64,000 nucleotides of DNA from Bisporella sp. PMI_857 (Eukaryota; Ascomycota; Leotiomycetes; Helotiales; Helotiaceae), in assembly GCA_021307315.1 (NCBI GenBank), contig JAJSPD010000052.1, positions 124,001 to 188,000 on the forward strand, written 5' to 3'. The position numbers and the translations under genes are program-made. How positions within the stretch are numbered: position 1 is the first letter of the stretch; each line of letters starts with the position of its first letter. A model generated the notes under the pieces. It saw nothing but the letters and a program-made list of their open reading frames with translations, was not told where the DNA came from and made no database searches. Positions 33,368 through 43,237 of this stretch are shown in pieces.

Positions 33368-35290
33368 TTACCACATAAATCTCTGTACCTTCCCTGGCTC
33401 ATTCTCCCAAGTAAAGCCGCGGTGAAGAAATATATATGCCGTCGCTGCGTTGATGGCCAGGAACCAAAGGGTTTCTGCCCATAGTCTGGGGTCATGCTTC
33501 TCATAGCCCCATTCCCTGAGAACTCTTTGGGCGATCGGAAGATAGCCTGTCCTTGGAACGCGGTCGGACTTCGGCTTGGCACTGCCCCCAGCCGGGTATG
33601 AAGGAACCTGTAACCGCCAGAAAACCCATGGAAGGATAAAGTATCTAGGTTCAACCAGTGGCGCGGTGATGAGTGAAAGAGCTGTGCTAATAAGCCAAAT
33701 GAGAAACCAGGAAGTCGTGACTTCTTTAGTTGTATTCTGCCATCTCACCATCTTCTTTTTCGCCGCAGCTTCGGCCGATACAGGAAAAGAGGATCTTGTC
33801 GAGAGAGTTTGGAAGCATAGGTAGAAGGCGGTGAGGTAAGCAGGCGCGAGTAGGTACCTGATGAGTGGATGTCGGAGAATAGAATACCGGAAGATGTAAA
33901 ACATGTAATGTCGGTTATCAGCAAGGGTGTAGGGATGTATTAGAGTATTGAAATGAATGATGAGGAAAGCCATAATGGAAAATGCTGCTAGTGTTGTTAA
34001 AGTGAGGAACACTCGTAGAGGGGTGATTCTCGGCCTGTTGGACGCAGCTGCTTTTGATTTAAGTGCTTTGTTTGATGGCTGAGGGCGGAAAATTGATTGG
34101 TAAATGAGTAGTGCCGCAGATCTGAAAAGGGAAACTGCCGTAGGAATAATGAGAGGCAACGAGAAAAAGACCATGAAAGGCCACAGGTAGAGGAGCTGAG
34201 GAAGATGGAGTGTTGCGACATGCGCTGTTTTATCGCCAAGCACAACGCCGCCATTCCAGAACACGAATGCTGCAAATGAAATGAGAAGAGCGACGTATGG
34301 CGATATCCGTCTCAAGACGATGATTGGGTGAAAGAAGGCGGCTACTGAAATGCTTATTGCACAAAGAGCGAGGTCTAATTCCTGTTAGTAGAGATGATGT
34401 AGAATGAGAGTCACGTACCATAAATTTCAGCATCTTTCAGAGCAACATCGTGAATGTCTCCTCGTGCGTATTGGTGAAAGGAGGCAGATAATCTGCCCTG
34501 CCAGCAGCTGCGATCCTTCTCATTCTTCCCAGGTATACTCTTAATGCTCTTTAGCGTCCTTGAAACTTCCAAACCGCCCATGAAAACAGCAGCCCAGAAG
34601 ATGTTAGTCTGTCGCATTGTCAAAGCCAAGATGCCTGCAATGTACAGCCATACGCCACTTCCTCTCTCCAGGAACAGTCGATACATTCTCAGCACCACGC
34701 AAGTACTCAGAATATCAGTATAGAAAAGCCCAGAGAAGAAGAATAGCGGTGGAAAGAGTGCGATGTTAAACGCGATGTGCTGCCCATTAGCGTCCAAGCG
34801 CAGCAATCGAGCAATATGTGTCCGACATGATCCTGCATATGCCATGGTAAAGAGCAAGGCTAACGTATTAAAGAATCGAAGCGTAGCAACGTCGCATTTG
34901 CGAATACCTCCAAGGTTACAGAAATAAGTGGAGAATGCGTAGAGGCCAGGCGGAGTGGTGAGTTTTGGATCCCAGATGTGGAAGTCACCTACACAGTAGG
35001 CCTGTGCTTGTGGAATATGAAAGACCTCGTCCTGTTCTTGTTAGCATATGCGTTCTGTAACTTAGAATTCGAGAGGTATCTAGGTTAGATCTTACCATGT
35101 ATGGTTTGGGAACATTTGCCATCACATGACTGAGCCATTTCTTGCACAAGATGGCAAGTGAGCCAGCAAGCAAGAAGAAGAATTCGGACGAGTCCCCTAT
35201 GAGCTTCGTTGATAGCGCATCTTTGGTAGTATAGACCACAGCTATCCAAGGAATATAAACAAGCCACGTGATGGGATTGGAGAACGCCAT
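33368..35290 (-). CDS. ALG10: Dol-P-Glc:Glc2Man9GlcNAc2-PP-dolichol alpha-1,2-glucosyltransferase ALG10/DIE2
   Basis: An ER membrane enzyme that adds the third and last glucose to the lipid-linked N-glycan precursor. The exons are 35290..35096, 35031..34419 and 34374..33368, totalling 1815 nt and 604 aa. Introns are 35032..35095 (64 nt) and 34375..34418 (44 nt). In intron 2 the first AG directly abuts the branch CTAAC, and only the next AG (ATTAG) restores EIYDLALCAISISVAAFFHP. The N-terminus ends in PYMDEVFHIPQAQAYCVGDF, containing the conserved acidic DE. IWDPKLTTPPGLYAFS, MRQTNIFWAAVFMGGLE and about 10-12 hydrophobic segments follow, with ..VEPRYFILPWVFWRLQ near the C-terminus. Length and motifs fit the family. 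The start ATG at 35290 is used; the open frame extends upstream only from a non-ATG codon. Confidence 0.93.
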
Positions 35291-36542
35291 GTGGCCAGAT
35301 TGTGTAATTGATGTCACTTTATCTTATAAACTTGCCACAGACGGCATATCCCTATAGAAAATCAGTCTACATATCCTCTAAGAATACACAACCACCGCAT
35401 AAATATCAGACTGGGTTGGGACACGGCCAGAATAAAGTTTCATATGGCTGGAAAATTCCTTCATAGATAGGAAAGACTCAAATCATCTGGTTAAGAAGCA
35501 ATGAAGAAATCTCAAGCTAATCAAGTCAAATAGCTAAACATACCTGTGAATGCTGATTTCCACTTGCACCTATAAAAGTTGAGGCAAACAATCGTTGCCA
35601 TACGTAAAGGAGAAGATGTGGTTGGATCTCGCTTGGGAAGAACATGAACAGCAGAGATGTGTCTTTAGCCAATCACAAGCACTCCGTATTATTTATACCT
35701 TGCCAAGCGAGGGAAGATCAACGGCCTGCATACAGAGAGTTAACGCCTTTTCCATTTCTGATCATCTACTGTTATATGTGTAATTAAATAAAGGTCCAGA
35801 AAATAATCAATTTTCGTACTTTCTTTTCTTCTTCTCAAACATGTCCAGTTTTCCATAGCATTCAGGTGTTTTGTGTGAAATTGGTACACCGCTGTCTGTA
35901 AAGCAACATTCCAACAGCTTGGCGTCCCAAATACATTTCTGAATAAGTCCAGAAAGCCCCAGGTTCAAAATGCCCGTAAATATCTTCTCCAAATGGCCGT
36001 CTCAGAAATTGCCGAGCCAAAGGTCTCCTCTCACAATTTCATGCTCGACTCAGAGACATCGCCATACGTTTCTTAGGTCTAGGACGCATCGAGCAGTCTA
36101 TAGTCCTCTTCACACTCTCAACACATACTATCCTATCGACCATTATCACCTTTACAGAAAGGGCTTCTACTTCGCTTTCCAATCTACCAATAAATGGCCA
36201 GATTCGTTCCAGCCAACGAACGCACCCCGGACTTCCCGAATCAGACTGAGAAGAGCTCGCATCGTGACGGATGGGGTCAACGATACGAAATGTTTAGTTA
36301 TATGGCAAGCTACGCTCTATGCCTTTGCCATATGATGAGGATAGCTTAAGGAGATTATTAGAGTGGATCAACGGTGGTGGGTGAGAACCATTTAAGCATA
36401 CGGTTGAGGGAGACAACGAACGGTTTGTCAGGATCCATTATTGGTAAAGAGTAGTGCTCTTGACCCTCGACATAGCTTTGAGTATTGGTAGCCATGAAGA
36501 GATCTAGCGATTACAGGATATCGTAAAGGCAGATCTGAATAT
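35291..36542. promoter_or_regulatory. Divergent intergenic region (ALG10 / SUKH gene)
   Basis: About 1.25 kb between divergent genes. The longest ORF (35970..36335 +) is low-complexity and without a recognisable family. No repeats or RNA genes are recognised. Confidence 0.5.
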
Positions 36543-37378
36543 ATGCCTCCTCAGATCGCAAACTCACGCGCCATCTGGAGTCTTCTGAAGACGGTAGCCT
36601 TAGAGCCAAAAGGGAGCAAACAAGATATTGACAATGATTTCGATCGTGTGAAGGGCATTTTGCAGCAGCGATTCGAAAATGGAGTTCAAAGCCCATTTAG
36701 AGACAAGACAAGAGCAGAATTCTTGCAGATCATTGATTCTAACACGACATTCGAGCAATACGAAGAACCGGAGGATGATCACGGATACATCATTGATCAT
36801 CAGCAAGAGAAAATCAGTGATACTAGCATTCTGAACCATCCTGCATCTCTAGAGGCTATCAATACCTTCGAACAAAGGCTCCATGCTACATTATCCGCTG
36901 ACTTCAAAGAGTTACTGACTATATTTAATGGCATAAACCCCGTCCGGAACAGCCATTACCATCAGAGTTTTCTAGCTTCTTCTTCTAAACTCAAGCTTGC
37001 CGAGGATATCTTGGGAAGTCCCCACGCGAGAAGCCCATATGCGAATTGCTGAATTGGAGCGATGTTCCTGGGGGGGTCAAGGTGGAGTGGCCGCACCTGA
37101 ACAGCAAACACCTGGTTCAGCTTAAGGGCGAGGAGCTCGGAGACTTAGAAATAACATGGTTGATTGGTCCAGAAATAGTTCAAGAAGCGGCCGCTGCGTT
37201 CTTCGAAAGATTTGACTGCGAAGAAAATGAAGCCTTGAAGAAAAGGGTGGAGAGGTTGGTTAAAGATAATTTGGGCCGTCTGGAGGAGTTGAGAAATGCG
37301 GAATTGGGAGTCATGAGATCAGAAAATGAAATTGAGTGTTCTACTGGAAGAGCTTTCGAGATTCCATGGAGCATTTGA
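36543..37378 (+). CDS. SMI1/KNR4 (SUKH) family protein, reading frame broken near 37020
   Basis: Part 1 (36543..37020) reads MPPQIANSRAIWSLLKTVAL.., SLEAINTFEQRLHATLSADF and KELLTIFNGINPVRNSHYHQ. This is the SUKH/SMI1-KNR4 core (E-x-L..LP-x-D-[FY]-K-x-hh..NG). Part 2 (from about 37020) reads PICELLNWSDVPGGVKVEWP and LEITWLIGPEIVQEAAAAFF in another frame. One extra base in the CCCC at 37020-37023 would join them as ..EDILGS-PPREKPICELL. I found no GT-AG intron of suitable length and phase. SUKH proteins act as scaffolds in cell-wall integrity (Knr4) and as immunity-like modules elsewhere. Length if restored is about 278 residues. The two reading-frame pieces look otherwise undamaged, so a single recent indel or an assembly error is likelier than old decay. 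Confidence 0.6.
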
Positions 37379-38233
37379 CCGAGCAAAGCAGTCAATGGCA
37401 AAGCCCAAGCGAGGGACATGACTCCTAATTTCCGAGCAACCAGTGCATCATATTTTGCAAAATTTCGAGCCGTCATCGGCCCATATAAAGACTTAGCAGA
37501 CTCTAAAGGTTCATGCAATGCTCCAGCTCAATGGTGCTCCCAGATAACAGAAGAGGCTGCTGACGCGGTCGGCTGGGCAGGCTAGAACTGGTGACGAATA
37601 TACAGTAACCATCCTCTCCTCAGATGGTAGGAAACGCACCACGACAGTGCCTACAGCAGAATAGCCTTCCAGGTCGTCTGGAAGCCGATCTCGATCAATG
37701 TTCCGTTCGTGCCCCTCGGTGATGAAGAGGATATGCACAGACAATGTGTTTTTGTCTGCCGTTTGCGCTTCTGTTGTAGTCGAAGATTATGGAGGACATG
37801 GGTTGATGAGTTTTGGTTCCATGGCTCACAAGGCAGGAGTCAAGGGACCGGAAGAGGCGCTTCTGAAGGCTTCTGCTGTTGATGTGGCACGTCTGATTAT
37901 GAATCTCGTCCCAGAAATTTAACACATAGTCTATGACAGCAATGAGATAGACCTAGGCTAACACAAAAAATTCAGACTTCTGACGTTTGCAAAACGTGAA
38001 ATACATAGAAGCAAACAACCTCAAGGTGTTCTGCAATTGCTTTGACTTCAAGAACTTCTAGACGGCTTCGTCCCAAACTTGACATTCGCCGAAAGGAGAA
38101 CGCGCAGGCAGAATGATACGATGGTCACAACGCGGCATGCAGAATCGTACCAATTGAAACAACGAGATATCGCAAGTGCCTTAATGACAGACACGGCATA
38201 TAACTCCTCAAAACCGGAATAACTCATTTATAT
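37379..38233. other. Intergenic region with a coding-like remnant
   Basis: Between 37560 and 37922 (+) the frame reads GDEYTVTILSSDGRKRTTTV, a stop, then FGSMAHKAGVKGPEEALLKA and ARLIMNLVPEI*. The composition looks coding but there is no good ATG and I do not recognise a family. It may be a decayed gene or an unannotated C-terminal exon. The rest is featureless. Confidence 0.35.
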
Positions 38234-38935
38234 TCATGTGCTCGGAACACAGCTCGTGGTTAAAAAACAATCGCTCCCCCTTGTGGAATTCGTAGTTGTC
38301 CCATCGTACTTAAACACCATCGCCCCACACAAGTTATCCGTCCTTCCCGCACACGTTGTCGCGCAGAGCTCCCTGTTGTAGCTCTCGAATGTAAATATGT
38401 TGCTCCCGCTACAGTCGAGACCGCAGGATGTCGTGAAGGCGTAGGGTAGCGTCTGGCCTGCTTTAAATATAGAAGCTGTTTTATTGCCGGCACAGTCTAG
38501 AGAGAAGAGAATGTTATTGGGAAGGGAGGTGCTGGCAGTTTGAACGGCACTGGAGGTCGTTGATGTAGGGATTTGGGAAGTGGTATTGGTCGATTGGGGT
38601 TCTGCGTCTGCGTTTGTGACGGGTCTTTGGCTTGAGATGGTGTTAGTTTCCATGTTGTTAAAGTTCTTGATGTTATTCGGCACGTACCCAGAGGACGATC
38701 TACTTTTCTCTGTCGCAACCACTGTTCCGATAATAATGATTGACACGACGGTGAGGATTGCCAATAATCCAAGGATAAACCGCCCTTTTCGTATCCCAAA
38801 TATCGTTTTGTTCTCTCCTTCGAACACCGATTTCTCTGTGACGAGGTAGTCGGCTTTGGGGTTATTCCTGATATCCGTCTTGCCCCAGGGGATAGATCGC
38901 AGTCCTCCATTACCGACAGAGCCAGTGGTGCTCAT
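38234..38935 (-). CDS. Type II membrane protein with Ser/Thr-rich stalk and eight-cysteine ectodomain
   Basis: A single exon of 233 aa from the ATG at 38935. The cytosolic N-terminus (residues 1-52) includes DIRNNPKADYLVTEKSVFEG. One transmembrane helix covers residues 53-74 (RFILGLLAILTVVSIIIIGT), without a cleavable signal peptide, giving type II topology. A Thr/Ser/Gln-rich stalk (about 80-140) leads to a C-terminal domain of about 90 residues with eight Cys (LDC, SCGLDC, LCATTC, NLC, SDC, TSC), a disulfide-bonded extracellular module. I do not recognise the domain, but the architecture is common among fungal surface or sensor-like proteins. The 3' end is close to the SUKH gene, which is convergent with it. 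Confidence 0.6.
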   Translation of the reverse strand: MSTTGSVGNGGLRSIPWGKTDIRNNPKADYLVTEKSVFEGENKTIFGIRKGRFILGLLAILTVVSIIIIGTVVATEKSRSSSGYVPNNIKNFNNMETNTISSQRPVTNADAEPQSTNTTSQIPTSTTSSAVQTASTSLPNNILFSLDCAGNKTASIFKAGQTLPYAFTTSCGLDCSGSNIFTFESYNRELCATTCAGRTDNLCGAMVFKYDGTTTNSTRGSDCFLTTSCVPST

Positions 38936-40678
38936 CACTTCTGCCTTCGAATAATGATATTTCCAGCCCTGCTGGAGGTTTGAACAAGCTCCTCAAGATG
39001 TCTCCCAGGATCCTCCCAAAAAAAAAAATTACAAATGGAAGAAATTAAACACTCCTAATCATCAAGACTGGACAAGAAAGAATGAATGGACCGGTATTAC
39101 TCAAGCTAGTTCACTCGAGACATTGTCGTGAAAGACACACCTCGACGCCGTGAGCAAAGACGATGTGACGAAAACGAGCAGGGCCTTCATTGTTATGAAG
39201 ACCTGAGCGCTGCGCCTGGGCTTGCAATGCCTTTTTGGGTCTGGCTCGGCACCGTGGGATCGACGTTTCAGCCTTCTCCGACCAGGCGCGTGGCAGCTAG
39301 CTTGTTCTTACCTGTACCCTGCACATTTCTGTAGTATTTTAGAAATTCTTTTGCCCTGCAGACATAAACTGGAACAAATTAATGATTATATTTTTGACAT
39401 CCCTTGATCTCAGCACTTTTGTGCAGAGCCTGCCCAGAATGGAGCTCAGATGAAGCCTATGCGGGAAACATACCTAGGCGAGTTTTTGTGTCTGTTGACA
39501 CCAGATGAAACAACTCCGTGCCAATGCTCACAACTCGAGGGCCGCATGGACATTTATTTTAGGTGCCGTGTGCTTGGAGAATGCAGAAAGGCCCGATGTA
39601 GCGTGGCTTTCACGTTCTTTGTCATAGCCAACATGTGACTTGCAGACAAACGAACAGCGTAGGCCTTTGACAAATCTATCATTTGTTGTTTTGAGAAAGT
39701 GATATCAAATTGTGATGCTTAGACTGATTGATGTTACTAAAGCCTCCTCATTCAAGGCGTGTAATACCTACAAGCAGATATTCACTTGTAGAAAGGGGCT
39801 TTGGAGAGGTTGTTCCCCTTAACATAAGCGAGGCCATTAACTCTTCGAAGCAACAGCGTATGGACTTGATTTGGAGTACGTTGTTTGTGCCTTAAATGTA
39901 CTTAGAGAGGTCCAGAGAGCTTGAGTTGCTCCCTAGTGAATAACTTGTACAGCACCGAGATTAATGTTTACAGAGTGGACTTGTGTTGGATAAAAGGCAG
40001 CTAGCTTTGTCTTATCTTCTATACAACTAGTTCCATTACGATTACCAGCAAGCAAATTTGACTCTTAGGCTAAGGCCTTCAGATATTTGAGATTCAAGCT
40101 GGAGGATATCTTAGAATTCTACAAGATAACTACATACAGTATCAACTTTTTAGCAAACAGAGTTTCACCATTTCTTAATCATTTCAAGTATATGAAGAAA
40201 CATCTCATTGAAGCGATATAATTATATATATGACATAGAAAAATTTTCAGATCTCGCTCTAGCTGTGATTCATGACAGATAGAGCTTACTGTTTTATAAT
40301 ATTGACGTCAACTCCTATGATTCTGTGATATTCCAAAAGTGAACATCTCAAACAAGAGTAAGAGTGCTAATCATTCAATGAAATAAGGCACTAATGACCA
40401 ACAACATTGACTCGGTTCAGTTGCTCAATAAAATATCATTCCAAAAGCTTTGCGCAGCGAACTCAAACTTCGCTTATGCGCTGCCGGATTTCTCCATCGA
40501 TGTAAATAGAACAGAGAACATCGAATAGAGATGAGAGAGAAACCTTTATTTCTCTATTGGTAAGAAAGAAAGAGAGGCTGATAAGATTAACAGCCACTGC
40601 TGAGATATAGCAGCTATGATTCTTATGCCCGATATTCGGCGTTTTCGCTTCCCTCCACACAAGCTTACGGACCTTACC

Positions 40679-40698
40679 AAAAAAAAAAAAAAAAAAAA
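40679..40698 (+). repeat. Poly(A) tract, 20 nt
   Basis: Twenty consecutive A on the plus strand (T on the minus strand), about 65 bp beyond the 3' end of the minus-strand tRNA-like element. It may be chance, or the tail of an old retroposed element. Confidence 0.8.
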
Positions 40699-40762
40699 GG
40701 AAACTCCCAAGTCACAAACATAATTTAAATGAGCTTACAACAACATAAAATGTCAAAAAGAT

Positions 40763-40920
40763 GGGCTCAACCGGGATTTGAACCCGGGGCCTGTCACATA
40801 TCTTTCTTCTTGCGAAGAAGAGTATATAGATATACACCCGCTACAGAGGAATTAGGGCCGAAGAACAACGGGAGAATTTGGGGAGCATACAAGCGACAAT
40901 CATACCACTAGACTGAGTAC
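40763..40920 (-). tRNA. tRNA-like gene or tRNA pseudogene (Pro-like body) with a long insert in the anticodon loop
   Basis: Read on the minus strand there is a D-arm/A-box-like TCTAGTGGTATGATTGTCGC. A 5-bp anticodon stem GTCGC pairs with GTGAC (one G-T). A perfect T-arm/B-box follows (CCGGGTTCAAATCCCGG), then TGAGCCC as the 3' acceptor strand, with TTTTT (a Pol III terminator) at 40755-40759 on minus. The variable region AGG matches tRNA-Pro. Against a functional gene, the 5' acceptor strand GTACTCA mismatches TGAGCCC at two positions, the anticodon is unclear, and the insert between the anticodon-stem halves is about 90 nt, long for a fungal tRNA intron. It is either a tRNA with a long intron or a decaying copy. 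Confidence 0.4.
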
Positions 40921-41800
40921 ATCATTAGAAAATGTTTGGGGCATTTTTGGTGTGGTGGCTTACCCATTGAGCCATACACTTTTTGGAAAGGTTTGCCGAA
41001 AGCTGCGATTAAGGTGGCTCATGTTGCAAGATGATACAGGGTTCTGATTTCCACCAATAATTTACGCTAAGCTCGTTATGCCATGTATTGCTCACAAGAT
41101 ATAGATACGATAACAGGTGAGAAGTGGAGTGCGCAAAGGGCTGACTTCTTTAGTGTGAGCATCGGGGCTTAAAGCGGATGGACCAGAAGAATCGCTTTGG
41201 CATATTACTAGTGATAGTTGTTGCTCGTGCTTCAATCATGTTGTATATAAGAATCACTGATGCGAGTTGAGCATGGAAGATGAAGGGTTGTAGCCTCATC
41301 CACTGCACAATGATTTTATAGAGGGGATGAACTCCTGCTTGACGCTAGAAATGTGCACAAAAGTTTGCAACCACTCTATAGGAAGACACTGAAGGAAATA
41401 ATGGAAACAAAGTCGGCATTAGCGCTTGCTTCAATCTTAAACCGAGAGAATGCTGGGAAAACTCAAAATATAATCTTTCTCAGGCAGCGAACGAGATAGA
41501 CCATTAAAAAAACATCCATTTAAAAGTAACGTTAGGTTAAATAAGTAGAGTACAGATCGTAGACTACAGATGCAGCTTGCCAGATCCTAATATCGACACA
41601 TGCTCGACACGGTCTCGCTTGACTAAGTCCATTTTCGGCAGCTTGCAAAGAAAGCAAATCCATCACATCCGTTATCCACTAGTCAACTCCATGATATGCC
41701 TGACGCCGCCAATGCGAAAAAGCGACTGTAGCCATGCGTATAGCCGCACAACATCTCTGTACTAATGTCAGTAACCGTTATACTTGAACAGGAAGCCAAA

Positions 41801-42191
41801 CTACTCACATTTCCATGGTCCTGGCTTAACGCAGTATGGGATACCATTGATGTAAGCGCATCTGTTGCCACCGGTGCATGGGCCAACTATGCGCCAGCCA
41901 AGCTTGGGTGGAGGGTTGGAGACATGTCCGCAGATTCTCTGTGATGAGAGGTTAGTATGTAGTTGAGTTTTAATGCAACGGGATACTTGCAATAGCCTTT
42001 CCATCAGGAGTACACTCATACTTTCCATACTTGTAGCATGGATAGTATGGCTCTGGTTTTGGGCCTGGCTTTGGGCCTGGCCATGGGAAGTCGCGCTCTT
42101 CTATGATAGCTGCGTCCTCAGCAACTGGCTCAGGGTGGGCTTGCGCAAAGGCAACCAAGGCTACGAGGATGATATCGAGTGAGAACTTCAT
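41801..42191 (-). CDS. Small secreted cysteine-rich protein (effector-like)
   Basis: The exons are 42191..41991 and 41938..41801, totalling 339 nt and 112 aa. The intron (41939..41990, 52 nt) is GC-AG: donor ATT|GCAAGT, branch CTAAC, acceptor CACAG. The nearby GT gives the wrong phase. A signal peptide (MKFSLDIILVALVAFAQA) is followed by a short acidic propeptide ending IIEERDF and a Pro-rich WPGPKPGPKPEP linker. A compact domain with seven Cys then follows (YPC, YEC, RIC, GPC, NRC, PYC, WKC) and pattern W..G.C..G..C..NG.PYC. That pattern is widespread in fungal secreted proteins and effector candidates. A downstream GTGAGT near the stop could extend the C-terminus by another exon; the alternative tail adds two further Cys. 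Function is not known. Confidence 0.65.
41939..41990 (-). other. GC-AG intron in the secreted cysteine-rich protein gene
   Basis: ATT|GCAAGT...CTAAC...CACAG|AGA. Phase 0 is kept only with the GC donor. This is the second such intron in the window (see 6923-6972), with the same donor hexamer. Confidence 0.75.
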
Positions 42192-43237
42192 GGTGACTGT
42201 GAGATTGTGCGTAGGGAAGATGGATGTGGAAAATGTGTTTGTAGTGAATGTAGAGAAGTGTGAAGATGCTTGTCTGGAGATTGTACTTTGGGAGGAACCA
42301 ACCCATGCTTTATAGGTGTTGAACAGCAGGTCCAGCAGATGTCAATTGCTGATCTTCAAATTCCTCAAGCAGCCTCATATTTTCGGATGCCCCTTGGCGC
42401 ATTCTCATTTACAAATGCTGCTGCGCGGAGATGTCTCCAGAATGTGGTACAGGGAGGTGCCTCCATTCTTTAGGAAATGAACAACAGCCATCATTTCTGC
42501 TTTCACAGTCCCCACAAGTCACAGAAGATGAAGGAATTTTTCTACGCTGCGATGACTGGTCGAGACAATAGACCGTCCATACACCAATGATCATAAAATT
42601 TTGGGGTCATCGTGTATTGAAGACAGGACTGAAAAGCTAGTAAATCTGAACTGGGTGCCTTCGTCAACTTGCTCTTGGAAGATATGAGATTGAGGCACAT
42701 GCACTTGTAGCTTGTTGCTCTGTCTGGACATCAGTTCGAGAGTCGGTGCCCACTGGAAATATGAATAAGGGATGCTGTAGCGCTTGCTGCACATCCGCAA
42801 CCAATGATCCATCAATAATTACGCAAACTTGAGCTCTCTAGTACTTCCTTATCATGACTACGTACTCTCATCCACAGGTCTCTCTGCTCCGAAGGTTTCC
42901 TCACAAGAAGCTTTCGGCACTTTCAAGCTACCACAAAAAAAAGTATAATGGTGAAGGGACGATAGTAAAAATTCATGTTGATCTGAACGTGTTCAACTCA
43001 GGAGGAAAAAGAAATTCCCTTGATAATCAACGGTGTTTGACGGGTTTCACATAGAGAGACTGTGGTAGACGCGCCAAAAATTACGCGACAATTGGGCAAC
43101 GCCGAGGCGCGTTAACGTCCATAATTAACTTTTTTCCTGATAAGTAGCTGAAATGACAGCACCGCCGTAATTGTTTGTCCTTATATTGCTGTAGCATTTG
43201 CAAGAGAGAGCTTTGATAGAGTTACAAGCTCAGTACG
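42192..43237. promoter_or_regulatory. Divergent intergenic region (secreted protein / ORC4)
   Basis: About 1 kb with short ORFs only. It holds the promoters of both flanking genes. Near 43070-43090, GACGCGCC and ACGCGACA lie about 150-170 bp upstream of the ORC4 ATG. They are similar to MluI cell-cycle box (ACGCG) elements used for S-phase genes. That is suggestive only. Confidence 0.4.
42307..42313 (-). promoter_or_regulatory. TATA box of the secreted cysteine-rich protein gene
   Basis: TATAAAG on the minus strand, about 116 bp upstream of the ATG at 42191. It is a plausible core promoter for an inducible small secreted protein gene. Confidence 0.45.

Larger units (their letters stand above)
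38936..41800. other. AT-rich gene-poor region
   Basis: About 2.9 kb with no supported protein gene. It includes a poly(A) tract (40679-40698), a tRNA-like element (40763-40920) and very AT-rich stretches (40020-40400). It looks like degenerate intergenic DNA, possibly RIP-affected, but I recognise no transposon. Confidence 0.55.

Noticed and set aside
38936..41800. Transposon remnant in the AT-rich region
   Set aside because: No transposase or reverse transcriptase motif, terminal repeat or target duplication could be seen; AT richness alone is not enough.
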